Shown one piece after another: positions 49,031-59,756 of a DNA stretch of 64,000 bases (its first letter is position 1; every line of letters begins with the position of its first letter). Source of the stretch: Methylocystis sp. L43 (GTDB lineage Bacteria > Pseudomonadota > Alphaproteobacteria > Rhizobiales > Beijerinckiaceae); contig NZ_JADNRA010000036.1 in the NCBI RefSeq assembly GCF_015709525.1, positions 1 to 64,000 of the forward strand, written 5' to 3'. The notes below the pieces were generated by a model, which was not told where the DNA came from, did no database searches, and worked only from the letters and a program-made list of their open reading frames with translations. Both the position numbers and the translations under genes were made by a program.

Positions 49031-50275
49031 ATGCAGTCCACGGATGTCGTCGTTCTTGGCGCCGGGATCGTTGGCGTCAGCGCCGCGCTGCATCTGCAGG
49101 CGCGCGAGCGCGACGTCGCGCTCATCGATCGCGCCGGCGCGGTGGGACAAGAGACGAGCTTCGGCAACGCCGGACTGATCGAACGTTCGTCGCTCATCCC
49201 TTATCTTTTCCCGCGCGACCCGGCGAAGCTCATCAAATATGCGCTGAACCTCCTGCCCGAGGCGCACTACCATTTCTCCGCCCTGCCCGCGGTGGGGCCA
49301 TGGCTTCTGCGCTATTGGCGCGCGAGCGCGCCGGAGCGTGTGCTTCGCAACATCGAAGCGCGGCGCCCGCTAATCGAACACAGCCTGAGCGAGCATGAGG
49401 CGCTGATCCAGCAGGCCGGCGCTGGCGAACTTTTGCGCAGAAGCGGCTGGATCAAGCTGCATCGCGGGGAGGCGACTCTGGCGCATGCCGTCGCCGACGC
49501 GGAGCGGCTGCGCGCCTATGGCCTGCATATCGATACGCTCGACGCCGCCGGAGTCGCTTCGCTGGAGCCCGATCTCGCGCCGATCATGGGCGCTATCCAT
49601 TACCGTGACACCGCCGCGATCACCGATCCCGCCGCGCTCTCGAAAGCCTACGCGGATCTGTTTGTCTCACGCGGCGGCCAGTTTCTTTCCGGAGACGCGC
49701 GCAGCCTTTCGCAAGAGCCGGACGGGCGTTGGCGCATCGAGACGGCCAACGGGCCGCTCGTCGCCGGCGCGGCGGTGGTGGCCCTCGGCCCTTGGTCGGA
49801 TCTTGTCTATGGGCCGCTGGGCTATCGCATTCCGCTCGGTTGGAAGCGCGGCTATCACATGCATTACGCCGCCAAGGACGGCGCAAAGCTCAATCATCCC
49901 ATCCTCGACGCCGACGTCGGTTATCTTTTGGCGCCGATGCGCCGCGGCGTCAGGCTGACGAGCGGGGCTGAATTCGCCCGCCGCGATGCGCCGCCGACTC
50001 CCGTGCAGATCGAGACTTGCGAACCGACGGCGCGCCGATTGTTTCCGCTCGCCGAACGGCTTGATCCAGAACCCTGGCGCGGCGCGCGGCCCTGCCTGCC
50101 GGACATGCTGCCGATCGTCGGTCCTGCGCCGCGTCATCGCGGCCTATGGTTCGATTTCGGCCATGCGCATCACGGGTTGACGCTTGGGCCGGTGTCCGGC
50201 CGGCTCCTCGCCGAGATGATGACGGGCGAAAAGCCCTTCATCGATCCCGCGCCCTATCGGGCCGATCGATTCTGA
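49031..50275 (+). CDS. FAD-dependent amino-acid oxidase (DadA-like)
   Basis: DAO-family flavoprotein of 414 aa. The FAD site is VVVLGAGIVGVSAALHLQ, followed by TSFGNAGLIERSS, which resembles D-amino-acid dehydrogenase DadA. PCLPDMLPIVGPAPRHRGLW and FGHAHHGLTLGP near the C-terminus close the FAD domain. The substrate is probably a D-amino acid or similar amine, but could be glycine-like. It is divergent from purB. Confidence 0.87.
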   Translation: MQSTDVVVLGAGIVGVSAALHLQARERDVALIDRAGAVGQETSFGNAGLIERSSLIPYLFPRDPAKLIKYALNLLPEAHYHFSALPAVGPWLLRYWRASAPERVLRNIEARRPLIEHSLSEHEALIQQAGAGELLRRSGWIKLHRGEATLAHAVADAERLRAYGLHIDTLDAAGVASLEPDLAPIMGAIHYRDTAAITDPAALSKAYADLFVSRGGQFLSGDARSLSQEPDGRWRIETANGPLVAGAAVVALGPWSDLVYGPLGYRIPLGWKRGYHMHYAAKDGAKLNHPILDADVGYLLAPMRRGVRLTSGAEFARRDAPPTPVQIETCEPTARRLFPLAERLDPEPWRGARPCLPDMLPIVGPAPRHRGLWFDFGHAHHGLTLGPVSGRLLAEMMTGEKPFIDPAPYRADRF

Positions 50276-50305
50276 GCCGGGTGGTTTTGTGGGTCTCTCG
50301 CGAGG

Positions 50306-50716
50306 CTATTCAGCGCCGACGAGCTTTAACGCGCGATCCAGGACGCGCACGACGCGCGCGAGATCATGTCCGCGACGAAGCACGAGCCCCGTCGCCGCGA
50401 TGACGGAATAGGCGCCTTGCCGACGCGCCAGCGCCGGGTCCTTCTCGATTCGATACAGCGGCGCCTCGCTCGCGCGCCGGAAAATGGAGAACACGGCCTT
50501 CGCCGGCGTGAAGTCGATGGCGTAGTCGCGCCATTCACCCTGCGCGACTTTCGAACCGTAAAGATTGAAGATGACGTTGAGTTCCGGGCGGCTGAACGAG
50601 ACCGCCACGCCGCGCTTGTCTCCCCGAACTCCCGACGCCGCGTCCGGCGAAGCGCCGTTCACGACGACGAGCGCGGGGCGAACCCGGCTGGGCTCCGTCG
50701 TCTCCGACTCCGCCAT
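50306..50716 (-). CDS. DUF2794 protein
   Basis: Cytoplasmic protein of 136 aa typical of Rhizobiales. SFSRPELNVIFNLYGSKVA, EWRDYAIDFTPAKAVFSIF and SEAPLYRIEKDPALARRQGAYS match DUF2794, whose function is unknown. I chose the ATG at 50716, preceded by GAGGAGAG; the frame is open to 50905, but that part is not conserved. It converges with the DadA-like gene. Confidence 0.9.
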   Translation of the reverse strand: MAESETTEPSRVRPALVVVNGASPDAASGVRGDKRGVAVSFSRPELNVIFNLYGSKVAQGEWRDYAIDFTPAKAVFSIFRRASEAPLYRIEKDPALARRQGAYSVIAATGLVLRRGHDLARVVRVLDRALKLVGAE

Positions 50717-51186
50717 GCGTGCGCTCTCCTCGATCTCTCTTAACCATGTTGGCCCGCAAGGATGCGCCGGGCAAGACTTAATGACTGGTTTACGACGAGA
50801 ATCTTCGCGTGCTTGCGCTCTGATAAGATTTGGCTGGGAAGAATCATACTTTCGCCGGCATGGCGCCCCTTGCCAGCCAAACGCGCCGCCCAAAATGAAG
50901 TTCATTGCCTCGACAGCTCGGGGCCACGCGTTTTCGGTTTCGTCAGCCCCCCAGCCCCCCGAAAGCGTGCGGTTCAGAGATATAGAGGTCGTGGCGATGG
51001 TCGGGCCGGCCGGGAGTTTCGCTCCCGCGCCGGCTCGTCTAGCTTTAGCGGGCTCGTACCCAGCTATAGCGGACCCGCGGCGATGAGCCGCCGAGCCTCT
51101 TGCAAATTCCTCATCAATGACGAATTCAGGAGCCGCAGTCGCGTCGCCCGCGACGCCCTTCTCTTTTTGTTTTCATTGGAGAGAAC
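50717..51186. other. Intergenic region, DUF2794 to htpG
   Basis: 470 bp with no gene I can support. The left end holds the promoter region of DUF2794 and the right end the htpG leader. TTGGAGAG directly precedes the htpG ATG. I looked for a heat-shock type promoter and found none that I would defend. Confidence 0.35.
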
Positions 51187-53097
51187 ATGACCGACGACGC
51201 CGCATCCGTCGACGCGGCGGCTCCCGCCGCCGATCCGCAAACCGCCGCCAATTTCGGTTTTGAGGCCGACGTCGCGCGGCTGCTCGAGCTGATGACGCAC
51301 TCCGTCTATTCGGAGCGCGACGTCTTTCTGCGCGAACTCGTCTCGAACGCCGCCGACGCCTGCGAAAAGCTGCGTTACGAGGCGCTTTCCGACGAAAAAC
51401 TCGCCGCGCAAGCCGCCGCGCCGCTCGTCACGATCTCGCTGGACAAGGACAAGCGCACGCTGACGATCGCCGACAATGGCGTCGGCATGTCCCGCGAGGA
51501 GCTGATCAGCGCCCTTGGCACCATCGCCAATTCGGGCACGCGCGCCTTTCTCGACAAACTCGGAAAGGAGAAGGACGCCGGCCTCATCGGCCAGTTCGGC
51601 GTCGGCTTCTATTCCGCCTTTATGGTCGCCGACCGCGTCGAGGTCGCGACGCGGCGCGCCGGCCAGGATCAGGCCTGGCTGTGGAGTTCAGACGGCAAGG
51701 GCTCCTATCAGATCGCGGCTCTGCCGCTCGAGGCGGCGCCCGCCGTCGGCGCCCGCGTCACGCTGCATCTCAACGCCGACAGCGATGAATTTCTCGACGG
51801 CTGGCGGGTTGAAAGCGTCGTGCGCGAGCACTCGGGCGCGATCGCCGCCCCGATTGATCTCATCGCGGCGCCGGGCGAAGAGCCCCGGCGGATCGCCGAA
51901 GGCGTCGCCCTGTGGACGAAGCCGAAGTCTGACATCACACATGAGCAATATGTCGACTTTTACCGGCAATTGTCCGGGCAGCTGGACGAGCCCGCGCTGA
52001 TCGCCCACTGGCGCGCCGAGGGACGCACCGAATACACGGTGCTCGCCTTTGTCCCTGGGGCGCGGCCCTTCGATCTCTTCGACCCGGCGCGAAAGAGCAA
52101 ATCCAAGCTTTATGTCCGGCGCGTGCTGATCTCGCGCGACATGGAGCTACTGCCCGCCTGGCTGCGGTTTATGCGAATCGTCGTCGACAGCGCCGACATT
52201 CCGCTCAATGTCTCGCGCGAGATGGTGCAGAAAAGCCCGGTCGCCGGCGCGATCGGCAAGGCCATCGCGACGCGCATTTTACAGGAACTCAAGAAGCTCG
52301 CCGACGCCGAGCCCGAAAAATTCGCGCAAGTGTGGAAGAACTTCGGCTCCGTGCTCAAGGAAGGGCTGCATGAAGACCCCAGCCGCCGCGACGCGCTGTT
52401 CGAAATTGCCCGTTTCGCCTCGACGACCTCCGAGGAACAGACCCGCACGCTCAAGGATTACGTCGCCGATCTGAGGGAAAACCAGACGGCGATTTATTAT
52501 CTTGTCGGCGACGACATGAAGCGGCTGCGCGCCAGCCCGCAGCTTGAAGGATTCCGCGCCAGAGGCGTCGAGGTGCTGCTTCTCGACGACGCCGTCGACG
52601 CCTTCTGGGTGACGAGCGCGCTCGGCTACGAAGGCAAGCCGTTCAAATCCGTCACGCAGGGACAAGCCGACATCGATTCGATCGCGCTGGTCGAGGACGC
52701 CAAGACGGAGGCGACGCCGCCGGCCGACGTCGCCGACCTGCTGGCGGCCCTCAAGGAAACGCTTGCCGAATATGTGGACGACGTGCGCGCCTCGACGCGG
52801 CTCACCGACAGCGCCGTTTGCCTCGTCGCTCCGGACAGCGGGCTCGATCGCCAATTGTCCCGGCTTCTGGCTGAACATGGACAACAGGCGGCCTTCGGAA
52901 AGCCGGTTTTGGAGATCAACCCGAGGCATGAAGCGATCGTCGCGCTGGCGACGGCCTTGCGCGCAAAGGGGCGTGAAGCGGCGCGCGACGAGCAGTTCCT
53001 GCTGTTCGATCTCGCCCGCGTCGCCGACGGCGAGCATCCCATCGACGCGGCGGCTTTCGCAAAAAGGCTGACGGCGCTTCTCGCCAGCCGGGGGTAG
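51187..53097 (+). CDS. htpG: Chaperone HtpG (Hsp90)
   Basis: Hsp90 chaperone of 636 aa. The N-terminal GHKL ATPase has RELVSNAADACEKLRY, DNGVGMSREEL and GQFGVGFYSAFMVAD. The middle domain includes VRRVLISRDMELLPAWLRF and DIPLNVSREMVQ. The C-terminal dimerisation part is complete. Some N-terminal residues (AASVDAAAPAADPQTAAN) are an alanine-rich lead. prmC begins 3 bp after the stop, so the two are coupled. Confidence 0.96.
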   Translation: MTDDAASVDAAAPAADPQTAANFGFEADVARLLELMTHSVYSERDVFLRELVSNAADACEKLRYEALSDEKLAAQAAAPLVTISLDKDKRTLTIADNGVGMSREELISALGTIANSGTRAFLDKLGKEKDAGLIGQFGVGFYSAFMVADRVEVATRRAGQDQAWLWSSDGKGSYQIAALPLEAAPAVGARVTLHLNADSDEFLDGWRVESVVREHSGAIAAPIDLIAAPGEEPRRIAEGVALWTKPKSDITHEQYVDFYRQLSGQLDEPALIAHWRAEGRTEYTVLAFVPGARPFDLFDPARKSKSKLYVRRVLISRDMELLPAWLRFMRIVVDSADIPLNVSREMVQKSPVAGAIGKAIATRILQELKKLADAEPEKFAQVWKNFGSVLKEGLHEDPSRRDALFEIARFASTTSEEQTRTLKDYVADLRENQTAIYYLVGDDMKRLRASPQLEGFRARGVEVLLLDDAVDAFWVTSALGYEGKPFKSVTQGQADIDSIALVEDAKTEATPPADVADLLAALKETLAEYVDDVRASTRLTDSAVCLVAPDSGLDRQLSRLLAEHGQQAAFGKPVLEINPRHEAIVALATALRAKGREAARDEQFLLFDLARVADGEHPIDAAAFAKRLTALLASRG

Positions 53098-53099
53098 AA

Positions 53100-53999
53100 A
53101 TGAGTCTGGGCGCGAGGAAGGCCGCAACGAGCGATCCGCTGACGCGCGCCCAGGCGATTGCGACAGTTGCGGACTATCTCGGCGCGCGGGGGGTCGACGA
53201 CGCGCAGGAGGACGCGCGCGCTCTGCTGCGCGCCGCCACAGGGCTGACGCGGCTCGAACTCGCCATGACGCCGCGCGCCCCGCTTTCGGAGAAGGAGGCG
53301 CGCGCCCTCTCCCGCTACGCGGCGCGACGCGCCGCCCGTGAGCCGGTGTCGCGCATTCTTGGAGAGCGCGGATTCTGGACGCTCGACCTCGCCGTCGCGC
53401 CGTCAGTGCTCGATCCGCGGCCCGACACGGAAACGCTGGTCGAAACAGCGTTGCGCTTCGTTGCGGACAGGCGCGACGCGCCGCTCTCGATTCTCGATCT
53501 CGGCGCCGGCTCGGGCGCTATCGCCTGCGCGCTCCTCAGCGAGCTTCCGGCCGCGCGCGCCGTCGCCGTCGATCTCTCGCAGGACGCCTGCGCGGCGACC
53601 GCCGCAAATCTCGCCCGTTGCGGCCTGTCAGACCGCGCGGCGGTTGTGCGCGGCCGCTGGGCGGAGGCGCTCCAGACGCGTTTCGACCTCATCGTGTCCA
53701 ATCCCCCCTATGTGCGCACCGAGGACATCGCAGGCCTCGATCCCGAGGTGCGGCTCCATGATCCGGCGCTGGCGCTCGACGGCGGCGCCGACGGGCTCGA
53801 GCGGTATCGGGAGATCATCGGCGACGTGCCGCGGCTTATCGACGAGGACACGGTCGTCGTGTTCGAGGTCGGCTTCGATCAAGCTGGCGGCGTCGCCGCG
53901 CTGTTGGAGGCCCACGGCTTCAGCATCGAGCGTGTGGCGCGCGATTTCGGGGGCCACGAAAGGGTCGTGGCGGCGCGGCTTGGCCCGCCAAGGCCGTGA
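53100..53999 (+). CDS. prmC: Release factor glutamine methyltransferase
   Basis: SAM-dependent enzyme of 299 aa that methylates the GGQ glutamine of RF1 and RF2. DLGAGSGAIACALLSELP is the SAM site, and SNPPYVRTEDIAGL carries the catalytic NPPY. The N-terminal helical domain (QAIATVADYLGARGVDDA) is present. It normally follows prfA in this order; here prfA lies 20 kb upstream and htpG is the direct neighbour. Confidence 0.94.
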   Translation: MSLGARKAATSDPLTRAQAIATVADYLGARGVDDAQEDARALLRAATGLTRLELAMTPRAPLSEKEARALSRYAARRAAREPVSRILGERGFWTLDLAVAPSVLDPRPDTETLVETALRFVADRRDAPLSILDLGAGSGAIACALLSELPAARAVAVDLSQDACAATAANLARCGLSDRAAVVRGRWAEALQTRFDLIVSNPPYVRTEDIAGLDPEVRLHDPALALDGGADGLERYREIIGDVPRLIDEDTVVVFEVGFDQAGGVAALLEAHGFSIERVARDFGGHERVVAARLGPPRP

Positions 54000-54493
54000 C
54001 ATATTGGCGACAGTGACCGCTTTTTTGGCTCGTCTCGCCGCGCTCGGCCTTGTTGGCGGCCACCCCCTCCACTATAGTCATCCCAGGTCCAGCCGATCGC
54101 CGACTTCGAGAGAGAACTCGAACGCTTTGGCTCCGCTTCGCGAACGGAAGCCCGAAACGACCGGCCAGGAGCAACGTCGAAATCGACAGAAAGCGCCGGA
54201 GTGAAGACCACTTCGATTGTCGGAGGCGTTGCGATCCGGCAGGCAGGCATGCAATCGCGTTGGACGTCAAGCCGTTGCGCTGAGGGGAATTAGCGCAGAG
54301 CTACGTGGGGCCGCCGATTGGCGCCGACTTGAGGAAAATCGACTCGCGCACAGCGTTATCGAAGCTTGAGGTCCGAAAACGGATTGCTGTCGCCTGTCCG
54401 TTTGCGCATGCGCCGGGCGAAGGAATTTAGCGGCGACGTTATTGGGAACGCCGCGCAGGCGGGGCCGAGCGCAGCAAGATTTCGGGGAGTTTG
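54000..54493. promoter_or_regulatory. DUF4167 promoter and long leader region
   Basis: 494 bp without a supported gene. At its left edge, just after prmC, is a good sigma-70-like pair: TTGTTG (54050-54055), 17-bp spacer, TATAGT (54073-54078). If used, the DUF4167 mRNA would have a leader of about 400 nt. SD-like GGGGAG is at 54484-54489, four bases before the ATG. I did not recognise a riboswitch in the leader. Confidence 0.4.
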
Positions 54494-55402
54494 ATGAGAC
54501 CAGGGCAAAACAAGAGAATGCGCGGACGGCCCAACAACCGCAAAGGGCCCAATCCGCTGACACGGTCCTATGAGTCGAATGGCCCCGACGTGAAGATCCG
54601 CGGCACGGCTCAACATGTCGCCGAGAAATATCTTCAGCTGGCGCGCGACGCGCAGTCCTCCGGCGACACGATCATGGCCGAGAGCCTGCTGCAGCATGCG
54701 GAGCACTATTTCCGGCTGATCGCCGCCGCGCAGCAGCAGCAGCAAGTCAATGGCTACGGGCGCCCGCAGCTGGAAGCGGAAGTCGACACCTCCGAGGACG
54801 ACGACGATTTCGCCCCGCTTCCGGACCGTTTCGCGCCGCTTGCCGAACGGCTCCCGGCCCCGGCTTTCCAGCCGCCGCCGCCCTTCGCGCCGCAACCACA
54901 GCCGCAGCCGCATTTCTCGCAGCCGCAGCCGCAGCCCCAGCCCCAGCCCTTCGAGGAGCGCCCGATCGGCGAGATGCGCGCCGGCGAGCGCGTGGAGCGG
55001 CCGGAACGGCAGCAGCGGCCGGAACGACCGCCGTTTAACCGGGACCGCAACGCCGAAGGCGGCGATCGTCCTCGCCACCAGGGATATGAGCGCGGCCGCG
55101 ACCGCCGCTTCCAGCCGCGCCCCGAGCCCAGCGCCGCCGAGAGCGATGCTGGTACGGCGCTTCCCTCATTCATCACCGCGCCAGTGGCGCGCGCCGCTGT
55201 TCCCAGCAGCGAGGGCGCGGGCGCGGAGCCCGTTCTCGAGCGCGAGAATGCGCCGCGTGAAAACGAGGGCGGAGTCAATTATCACTTGAGTTCACGCCGG
55301 CGCCGGCGCCCGCGCCCGCCGATGGATGACGTCGCCGGCGGCGCGCGGGACGAGGAATCGCCGCAGGTGGGCGAACTTCCGCTGGAGCCCGATCGGTTCT
55401 AG
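54494..55402 (+). CDS. DUF4167 protein
   Basis: Protein of 302 aa with a conserved N-terminal domain and a disordered tail. The first 75 or so residues (RPGQNKRMRGRPNNRK, RTYESNG-like RSYESNGPDVKIRGTAQ, HVAEKYLQLARDAQSSGD and HYFRLI) define DUF4167. After a Gln stretch the rest is Pro/Gln/Arg-rich (PQPQPQP, RPERPPFNRD). RNA binding is often assumed but not shown. The ATG at 54494 is used; a TTG precedes it. In Rhizobiales it lies between prmC and clpB, as here. Confidence 0.88.
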   Translation: MRPGQNKRMRGRPNNRKGPNPLTRSYESNGPDVKIRGTAQHVAEKYLQLARDAQSSGDTIMAESLLQHAEHYFRLIAAAQQQQQVNGYGRPQLEAEVDTSEDDDDFAPLPDRFAPLAERLPAPAFQPPPPFAPQPQPQPHFSQPQPQPQPQPFEERPIGEMRAGERVERPERQQRPERPPFNRDRNAEGGDRPRHQGYERGRDRRFQPRPEPSAAESDAGTALPSFITAPVARAAVPSSEGAGAEPVLERENAPRENEGGVNYHLSSRRRRRPRPPMDDVAGGARDEESPQVGELPLEPDRF

Positions 55403-55513
55403 AGCAGGGTTCGAAAAAGTTGACAGACTTTTTCGAGGAGAACCTGCTCCAGCATTTTGATTTTGAGCGATTCCTTATCGATCACATGAGTCCATGTGAT
55501 CGGGAAGCGCTCA
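55401..55513. repeat. 113-bp two-hairpin repeat, copy 2
   Basis: Second copy of the element at 8022-8134, with about nine differences over 113 bp. Like the first, it starts on the stop codon of the plus-strand gene (DUF4167) and ends next to the stop of the convergent minus-strand gene (MOSC). Both hairpins are kept; in the first the 10-bp outer arm has one extra G. Confidence 0.85.
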
Positions 55514-55519
55514 AGGGCT

Positions 55520-56278
55520 TCAGGCGAGGATGCTGATCGCGTCGCCGGCCTTGATCCGGCCACCCGCGATCACCCGCGCGTAAACGCCGCAATCAATGTG
55601 GCCGAAGTTCTGGCGCAGCGTTTGAACGATGTCCATGTCGCGTCGCCCTGTGCCCGGCTCGACGCCTGTGGCCGCGCAGCGATCGGTCATTTTGAGCACC
55701 TCTAGCCGCGCGCCGCCGATCGACAGGATTCGTCCCAAGAGCGCCGCTTCGGCCCATGCGTCCATGTTTTCGACGTAGAGATTGGCGCGAAACCGCAGCG
55801 GATCGAGCGCGGCTCCTTGCGCCTGCGCAATCGCCGCGACGCTCGCCAAATTGACGAGTGAGACAAATCCCGACTTCGAATCCGTGAAGCGAAAACCGTC
55901 TGGCGCGGCCAGAAGCCGCACGGGACCACGGATCTCGGGCCCAAGAAAGCCGGTCAGGAAGTCTTCGATGGGTTGTCGCCCTTCGGCGAACCGCAAATCC
56001 CCTCGCGCGACCTCGCGCCCTGCCCTGGCGATCGTCAATACGCCCGTCGCGTCATCGTAGCGCGTCGCAAGACCCGCGAGCGCGCCGTTCCTCATCAGCA
56101 TCAGAAATTTGATCTTGGGCTGATGCTCGGGCGCCGCGGGATCGAAGCCTGAAGGGCCGTTTTCCAGCGCAAACAGCCGATCTCCCGGAAAGTAGCCGTC
56201 TGCTTGAAGTTCGGCGGCGTCCAGCCGCTCCGGCGAGAGGCCCTTGACGGGATAGCGGTAGAGAGAGGCGAGTCGCAT
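55520..56278 (-). CDS. MOSC-domain protein
   Basis: Protein of 252 aa with a MOSC N-terminal beta-barrel (RLASLYRYPVKGLSPERLD) and a MOSC domain. The conserved cysteine that would bind molybdenum cofactor sulfur is in MTDRCAATGVEPGTGRRD. Members act in Moco sulfuration or in reduction of N-hydroxylated compounds (mARC, YcbX). The ATG is at 56278. Confidence 0.88.
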   Translation of the reverse strand: MRLASLYRYPVKGLSPERLDAAELQADGYFPGDRLFALENGPSGFDPAAPEHQPKIKFLMLMRNGALAGLATRYDDATGVLTIARAGREVARGDLRFAEGRQPIEDFLTGFLGPEIRGPVRLLAAPDGFRFTDSKSGFVSLVNLASVAAIAQAQGAALDPLRFRANLYVENMDAWAEAALLGRILSIGGARLEVLKMTDRCAATGVEPGTGRRDMDIVQTLRQNFGHIDCGVYARVIAGGRIKAGDAISILA

Positions 56279-56372
56279 AGACGTCCCTGTTCGGTGACAA
56301 GTCGAGGCGAATTGCCTACACCCGCCCGGCCATCAGGAGAATAGATTCGGCCGTTCGCAAGGAGAGCCAGCC

Positions 56373-56783
56373 ATGCCGGACAAGACGCTTACGGTCCTCG
56401 TTCTCGCCGCAGTGGCGTTTTCCGCCGCGCATGATCTCGACCACCTGTTGCGCGACGATTTCTCGCAAGCAGGGGCATGGTCGATCGCCGCCGCTTTTCT
56501 TTCGGTGAAATACGCGCTCACGGGCGCCGCGCTGTATTTCTATTTCCGCGGTAAGATCGGCGCGGGGTTCTGGGCGGTCATCGGCGTTCTTGGCGCCGTG
56601 GCGCTGTGGTTCGCGCATCTAAGCCCCGCCGCCGAGCAGCGGCCGCCTGACATTTCTGCGATGTACGGCAGTCCCATCGCCGGTCTCATCGCCTCCGGCC
56701 TGGTCTATGCAATGATGCTGTCGCTCGCGGCCCTCGCGCTCTATGGGGCATGGCGCGCGGTCAAGGCGGACGGGCGCGGTTAA
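56373..56783 (+). CDS. Small membrane protein, hypothetical
   Basis: Protein of 136 aa with about four hydrophobic helices (TVLVLAAVAFSAAH, IAAAFLSVKYALTGAALYF, GFWAVIGVLGAVALWF, LIASGLVYAMMLSLAALAL). HDLDHLLRDD near the N-terminus is the most distinctive polar part and could bind a metal. The family is unrecognised. The ATG follows GGAGAG. It is divergent from the MOSC gene. Confidence 0.65.
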   Translation: MPDKTLTVLVLAAVAFSAAHDLDHLLRDDFSQAGAWSIAAAFLSVKYALTGAALYFYFRGKIGAGFWAVIGVLGAVALWFAHLSPAAEQRPPDISAMYGSPIAGLIASGLVYAMMLSLAALALYGAWRAVKADGRG

Positions 56784-56833
56784 TCGATAACATCTTCGCT
56801 TGCGGTCGAGTCCGCGCTTTCGCGCCGCACCCC

Positions 56834-56861
56834 CTTTAACCTCGTGCAGCCCTTCCCATAT
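56834..56861 (+). promoter_or_regulatory. Heat-shock (sigma-32-like) promoter candidate for clpB
   Basis: CTTTAA (56834-56839), a 15-bp spacer and CCCATAT (56855-56861) resemble the sigma-32 pattern CTTGAA-N(13-17)-CCCATNT. It lies about 100 bp upstream of clpB, a usual target. The -35 half lacks the G of CTTG. Confidence 0.45.
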
Positions 56862-56961
56862 CGACCACGAGGGCAGCCGCAAGGGGCCTTGAACGAGAAA
56901 TTTTGGACGCGAGGCGCGCCGCTTAAAACAAAGGGCCGCCTCCTGGTCAGAGGGGCTAAAA

Positions 56962-59586
<2,625 letters not shown>

Positions 59587-59710
59587 CCCCCTCCCCAACC
59601 CTCCCCCGCTGCGCGGGAGAGGGAGCAGATTCCGCGCTTCGTCGGGATTTCGCTAACGCCGATCGTTAGCGTCCCCTCTCCCGCGAAGCGGGGGAGGGAC
59701 AGGGAGGGGG
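59587..59710. repeat. 124-bp palindromic repeat, copy 1
   Basis: It is bounded by CCCCCTCCCC and GGGAGGGGG. It contains GGGAGAGG/CCTCTCCC arms and a core 8-bp palindrome, CGCTAACG-CCGAT-CGTTAGCG. A near-identical copy lies at 62718-62850. Copy 1 separates clpB from the convergent antiporter gene. Confidence 0.82.
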
Positions 59711-59756
59711 CTTTTGACGTTTCCCGAGCGCCGCGTTCTTGACGCGCCGCGTCGCT

